The notes under the pieces: model-generated | What the model saw: the letters and a program-made list of their open reading frames with translations, nothing else | The model's database searches: none | Told to the model about the DNA's origin: nothing | NCBI GenBank assembly: GCA_016801845.1 | Contig: CM028910.1 | Coordinates: 18,010,629 to 18,074,628, forward strand | Reading direction: 5' to 3' | Length of the DNA stretch: 64,000 nt | Source: Polydactylus sextarius | Taxonomy: Eukaryota > Chordata > Actinopteri > Polynemidae | In this document: one piece after another, positions 60,901 through 64,000 of the stretch | Numbering within the stretch: the stretch's first letter is position 1 | Layout: every line of letters begins with the position of its first letter | Made by a program: the position numbers and the translations under genes

Positions 60901-62817
60901 GCTCCATTTTGAAATCTGAGCCTTTTGATGGAGCAGAGAGAGGCTGTGGATGACAGATGGATGAGTGAAAGATAACTAGGCTAGGCGACAGAATGGTGGG
61001 AGGAAAAAAAACGGAAGTGAAAGAATTGTAAACACAGAAGCAAGGGAGGGCGAGCATATTCCACGGAGAAATTACTTTTTGCAGCTTGCTAAGGCAGGCA
61101 AGAACAATGCCATTTAGTCTCGGAAATGGATCTTTGTCTTCTGTCAAATAATTTGCTGGAAGAATATAATCTGAACCATCTGCAGTGAAACTGGAAATAC
61201 AGGGCTCCTTATACAAGGTACAAGAAGAAAAATGTTGATTTAGTGATGTGGAAAATGTATTCCATGATGGTCAGCTAGCGGTAACTATGGGGACTACACT
61301 TTAAATCTCTTCGCTGGCTGGATGGCAGGTTCTTAAAACTGTCCAACAGTGTACTGCTTGCAAATCAATGTGTCTTTTCCCTTACAAATCAGACAGACCA
61401 GGCTGTGGAAACTTGACTGAACCAAACCAACTACAAAAGTCACAAATCACAAATTTATTCCCATTATAGTTCAGACCAAAGACAGCTAACAGTAGAAGCC
61501 ATCACAGAGGCTGAGTAACAGAAAAGCATATATACCGATTGATTGAAGGGGTCTGAAAAGAAGGCAGGAGGAAGATGTCAGACAAGCTTTGGGTGGAGAA
61601 GCCTTGGGGAATGAGAGTGGAACTGAATGTCTGTTGTTAATACCAGGCTTTAGCTCGAATGAACACCAGAGGGAAAGTAAGACAAAAGTGGAAGCAGGTA
61701 TAAATCCAGGAGGACTTCCAAACGGGATTTGTTTCCAACATTAAAACATCAAGACCAACAGCAGATACCCTTTTCTAATTATTTGTAAATGGCTAATTGT
61801 TACATGACGACATGGCAAACACATAAACATCAGGGCCATTGTATATTTTACAATGTAAATGTTACCATTTGTCTGCTGTAATTACACATTTATTATAGTA
61901 AAACACAAAGGGAACATAAAGAGACATAAAATTGTTTTCACTGTAAATGAATAATTTGGTGTGAAGAAGCAAGATTCGTCCTTTTTTCATCCAATTGATG
62001 GTATTTTTGGATCAAAACTTCTAACTAACATTTTTTGTTCGAATTTAGAAATTTGCTTTCCAGTTCAATAGGTTTGATCATCCTGCAAAACTTGGGTCTT
62101 TCTGAAACTGTATAGAGCTCATTTAAGTCTCAAACAGCTACTTCTTACATTCTGTTTTATGCTTTTTTCTGTTTCTTTTTTTCCCCACAATAAAACCTTG
62201 AGATTAGCCTGATGTTGTACCCACCATTGTCACTACAGAGATAGTAGGCATCAATGCTCCACTCGAAACAATTTTAGGATGGAAATCCAATTAGGCCAAT
62301 GAAACACAAGTCTTAGATGGCTTTTTAACAGGCCAGCTCTTATCTAACAATCAAAAGTAGTTATTTCGGAGGTCTGAATGAAGAGCATTAAATGTTATTA
62401 CTGCAGCAACCCACACACTCTTTTGCAATTCAGATTTACTTGTCTTTTTACTTAATTTAATTATTGACTTTTACAGGTGTTATTAGACTGTTGTAAAAGT
62501 GTGCCCATTGTTTTTACAATGTCCAATATCTGCACTGTCAACTTCTATTCATATTATTGAAATTGAGACTATGGGAAGGGATAACAACAAATGCCACAAT
62601 TTTTGTTACTTCAAAGATATTTTTGGCAAGATTTTCAGGCTGATAAACTGAACTTCCTTCTTCACATCTGTCATTTTGTCAGTGAAAATGGAAATCTGTG
62701 TTTTACTGAAAGCACATCGGAGACCAATATGACTAAACATACAGTGTATCAATCTTGGTATAATCTGCAGAGGCTGCTTTTATTCCTCAGTGTACGTGTC
62801 GTGTGTTGTTCCCGTAC
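57989..62817 (-). other. ptprs: ptprs intron between exon 2 and the cassette exon
   Basis: About 4.8 kb with no coding exon recognised. It includes poly(A) runs near 59887 and 59912 and a non-repetitive block at about 60020-60180 that may be conserved. Otherwise nothing is seen. Confidence 0.55.
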
Positions 62818-62933
62818 CTGGAGTTTGGAAATTGATGCGTCTCATCTCCACAGGGTCTGTAGGGTGGTGGGGCGTTATATCTGCGTTGTTCAGCAGACAT
62901 TTTGTTCGTGGCTCTGACTCTTTTCTTTTGCGG
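62818..62933 (-). CDS. ptprs: PTPRS coding exon 2: cytoplasmic juxtamembrane region
   Basis: 116 nt after a ttctccag acceptor; one base completes a Ser codon, then RKRKESEPRTKCLLNNADIT and PHHPTDPVEMRRINFQTP, ending with one base (G) before gtacgg. EPRTKCLLNNAD is specific to PTPRS; PTPRD and PTPRF have other sequence here. It follows the transmembrane segment on the cytoplasmic side. Confidence 0.94.
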
Positions 62934-63304
62934 CTGGAGAATAAGACAATCGAAGAGTGGAAAGAGAGAGGGAGAGAGAGAGAGAGAGGGGAAGACGTAC
63001 AACAAATAAACAACAAAATAACTTTTTGTGAGCACTTGATCCAGCAAAACATTCACCCCCCTTACTAATGACATTTCCTAAACAACTGAACGGCTCCTCA
63101 TCTGACTGGTAACTCAGCGGGCTCTAACATGCTCGAGTGAAACCAAATCAAGCATCGGAGAGCTGAAAACGTCTATCAAGTACACAAAACTCTCCTTCAC
63201 CCTCGCTAATTAAAGGCATCTTTTTTTTTTTTTTTTTTTTTTTTGCTGTGACGGGCTATTTTGTTTTCCCCTGAAAAATACAATAAAATATGGCTAAGCC
63301 TTAC
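62934..63304 (-). other. ptprs: ptprs intron 1-2
   Basis: 371 bases, no exon. It contains a (GA)n-rich stretch near 62960-62990 and a poly(T) run at 63223-63244 on the plus strand. Confidence 0.6.
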
Positions 63305-63316
63305 CTGTCAGGTTTG
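63305..63316 (-). CDS. ptprs: PTPRS 12-nt microexon (K-P-D)
   Basis: Between ctctggaaacag and gtaagg on the minus strand lie 12 bases, CAAACCTGACAG. Joined to exon 2 they read S-KPD-S-RKRKESEPR, equivalent to the KPDS-KRKDSEPRTK stretch in mammalian PTPRS. The phase (2 in, 2 out) is consistent with exon 2. Because 12 is a multiple of three it can be skipped without loss of frame. Such a short exon can only be proposed from sequence; cDNA would decide. Confidence 0.6.
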
Positions 63317-63605
63317 CTGTTTCCAGAGAAAGCAATAGGAGTCAAATAAATATATAAAGATGGTGAAAACACAACACACAAGGAGAAAAGGAGAGGGGGG
63401 AGGCAAGAAGAGAGATAAATCAATAGAGAGCAGTTTAAAATTCAAAGGGGTCGCTGCTGGGCTCGCAAAATGTGAGATAAAGCTCATCAGCATTTGGAGG
63501 GGTGTGTCCACATGTGTGCATGTCTGCGCATGTATCAGCGTGTGAGAACAAGTACTGAATGAGATGTGCAAGTAAGCGCATTGGTGAAACTGTGTTTGCA
63601 CATCT

Positions 63606-63644
<39 letters not shown>

Positions 63645-64000
63645 TGTGTGTCTGTGCACAAAGGGCAGATTTGGATGGGAAAGGGGAAAGTCAGGGCCAA
63701 GGGCAGACTCGGGAAACACTATTCACCAAGGTGAGATGTGGGAGGAGATGGGACAGTGAGGTGGAGAGAAAGAGAAGAGAGAAAAAAGAGAGATCCAAGG
63801 AGAGATGTTACTCTCCCTAACCACCAAGACGGAGGTAAGGCAAGGTCAGGCAGTAAGGGATCATCTGACATTATGTAAGCTGCACTAGTGTTGCTCACAC
63901 CAGTCCAGCCCCCCTGTATAATAAAGCAGGGATCTTCCCTTGTATGTGGGAAATCACTTACACCACTGTTCATTTGGGACAAGCAATTGTTGAGGCTAAA
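63317..64000 (-). other. ptprs: ptprs intron, window edge
   Basis: No transmembrane or fibronectin exon was recognised before base 64000, so the rest of the gene lies to the right. A TG microsatellite lies at 63609-63642. Confidence 0.5.
63609..63642. repeat. (TG)n microsatellite
   Basis: This is an uninterrupted TG run of about 34 bases followed by interrupted TG/TC repeats to about 63658. Confidence 0.9.

Noticed and set aside
63317..63700. Open frame with a hydrophobic stretch that might be the PTPRS transmembrane segment
   Set aside because: It reads through TG/CA microsatellite into a pyrimidine tract; the hydrophobic part abuts the microexon acceptor and does not resemble the LAR-family transmembrane region.
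63960..64000. gtaagt-like donor near the right edge that could end another ptprs exon
   Set aside because: Too little sequence and no recognisable peptide in any frame.
1..64000. tRNA, rRNA, CRISPR array, bacterial operon or viral genes
   Set aside because: None seen: no tRNA B-box with a matching cloverleaf, no regular spaced repeats other than microsatellites, and no viral protein motifs.

Overview
The window is vertebrate genomic DNA, most likely from a teleost fish. The genes are split into GT-AG exons with introns from under 100 bases to several kilobases. CA/TG and GA microsatellites are frequent, and there are several short non-autonomous DNA transposons of types common in fish genomes. 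There are no bacterial-style operons, CRISPR arrays, rRNAs or recognisable tRNAs. All product calls come from reading exon translations against remembered families; no database search was run.

Layout from left to right. At 1-1.4 kb on the plus strand lies the last coding exon of a GIPC-family PDZ adaptor, called gipc3 on sequence plus position. At 5.1-11.7 kb on the minus strand lies the thromboxane A2 receptor gene (tbxa2r): one large exon (10854-11642) codes for TM1-TM6 and the terminal exon (5098-5421) codes for TM7 and the tail. A second, phase-compatible copy of the TM7 terminal exon sits inside that intron at 6671-6841 and is the most notable feature of the window. From about 11.8 to 26 kb I recognise no gene, only simple repeats, a LINE-like relic and possible conserved non-coding blocks. 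From about 26 kb to the right edge, on the minus strand, runs the 3' half of a LAR-family receptor tyrosine phosphatase, PTPRS (sigma). It has a long probable 3' UTR, then 14 constitutive coding exons for the juxtamembrane region, catalytic domain D1 and pseudo-phosphatase domain D2, plus one 48-nt cassette exon. The transmembrane and extracellular exons lie beyond base 64000.

The fourteen constitutive ptprs exons join without a phase conflict and code for 625 residues in this window, or 641 with the cassette. D1 keeps the WPD loop and the HCSAGVGRTG P-loop. D2 has the same P-loop but WPE in place of WPD and KNRL in place of KNRY, as is usual for LAR-type D2 domains. The gene order gipc3 (plus) facing tbxa2r (minus), with ptprs beyond, recalls human 19p13.3, where the same three genes occur on one chromosome arm.

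The three genes do not form a functional pathway. The best candidates for something new are the duplicated tbxa2r terminal exon, the alternative splicing sites in ptprs (12-nt microexon, 48-nt cassette, tandem acceptor), and a near-perfect intronic RNA-type hairpin at about 34.98-35.06 kb.
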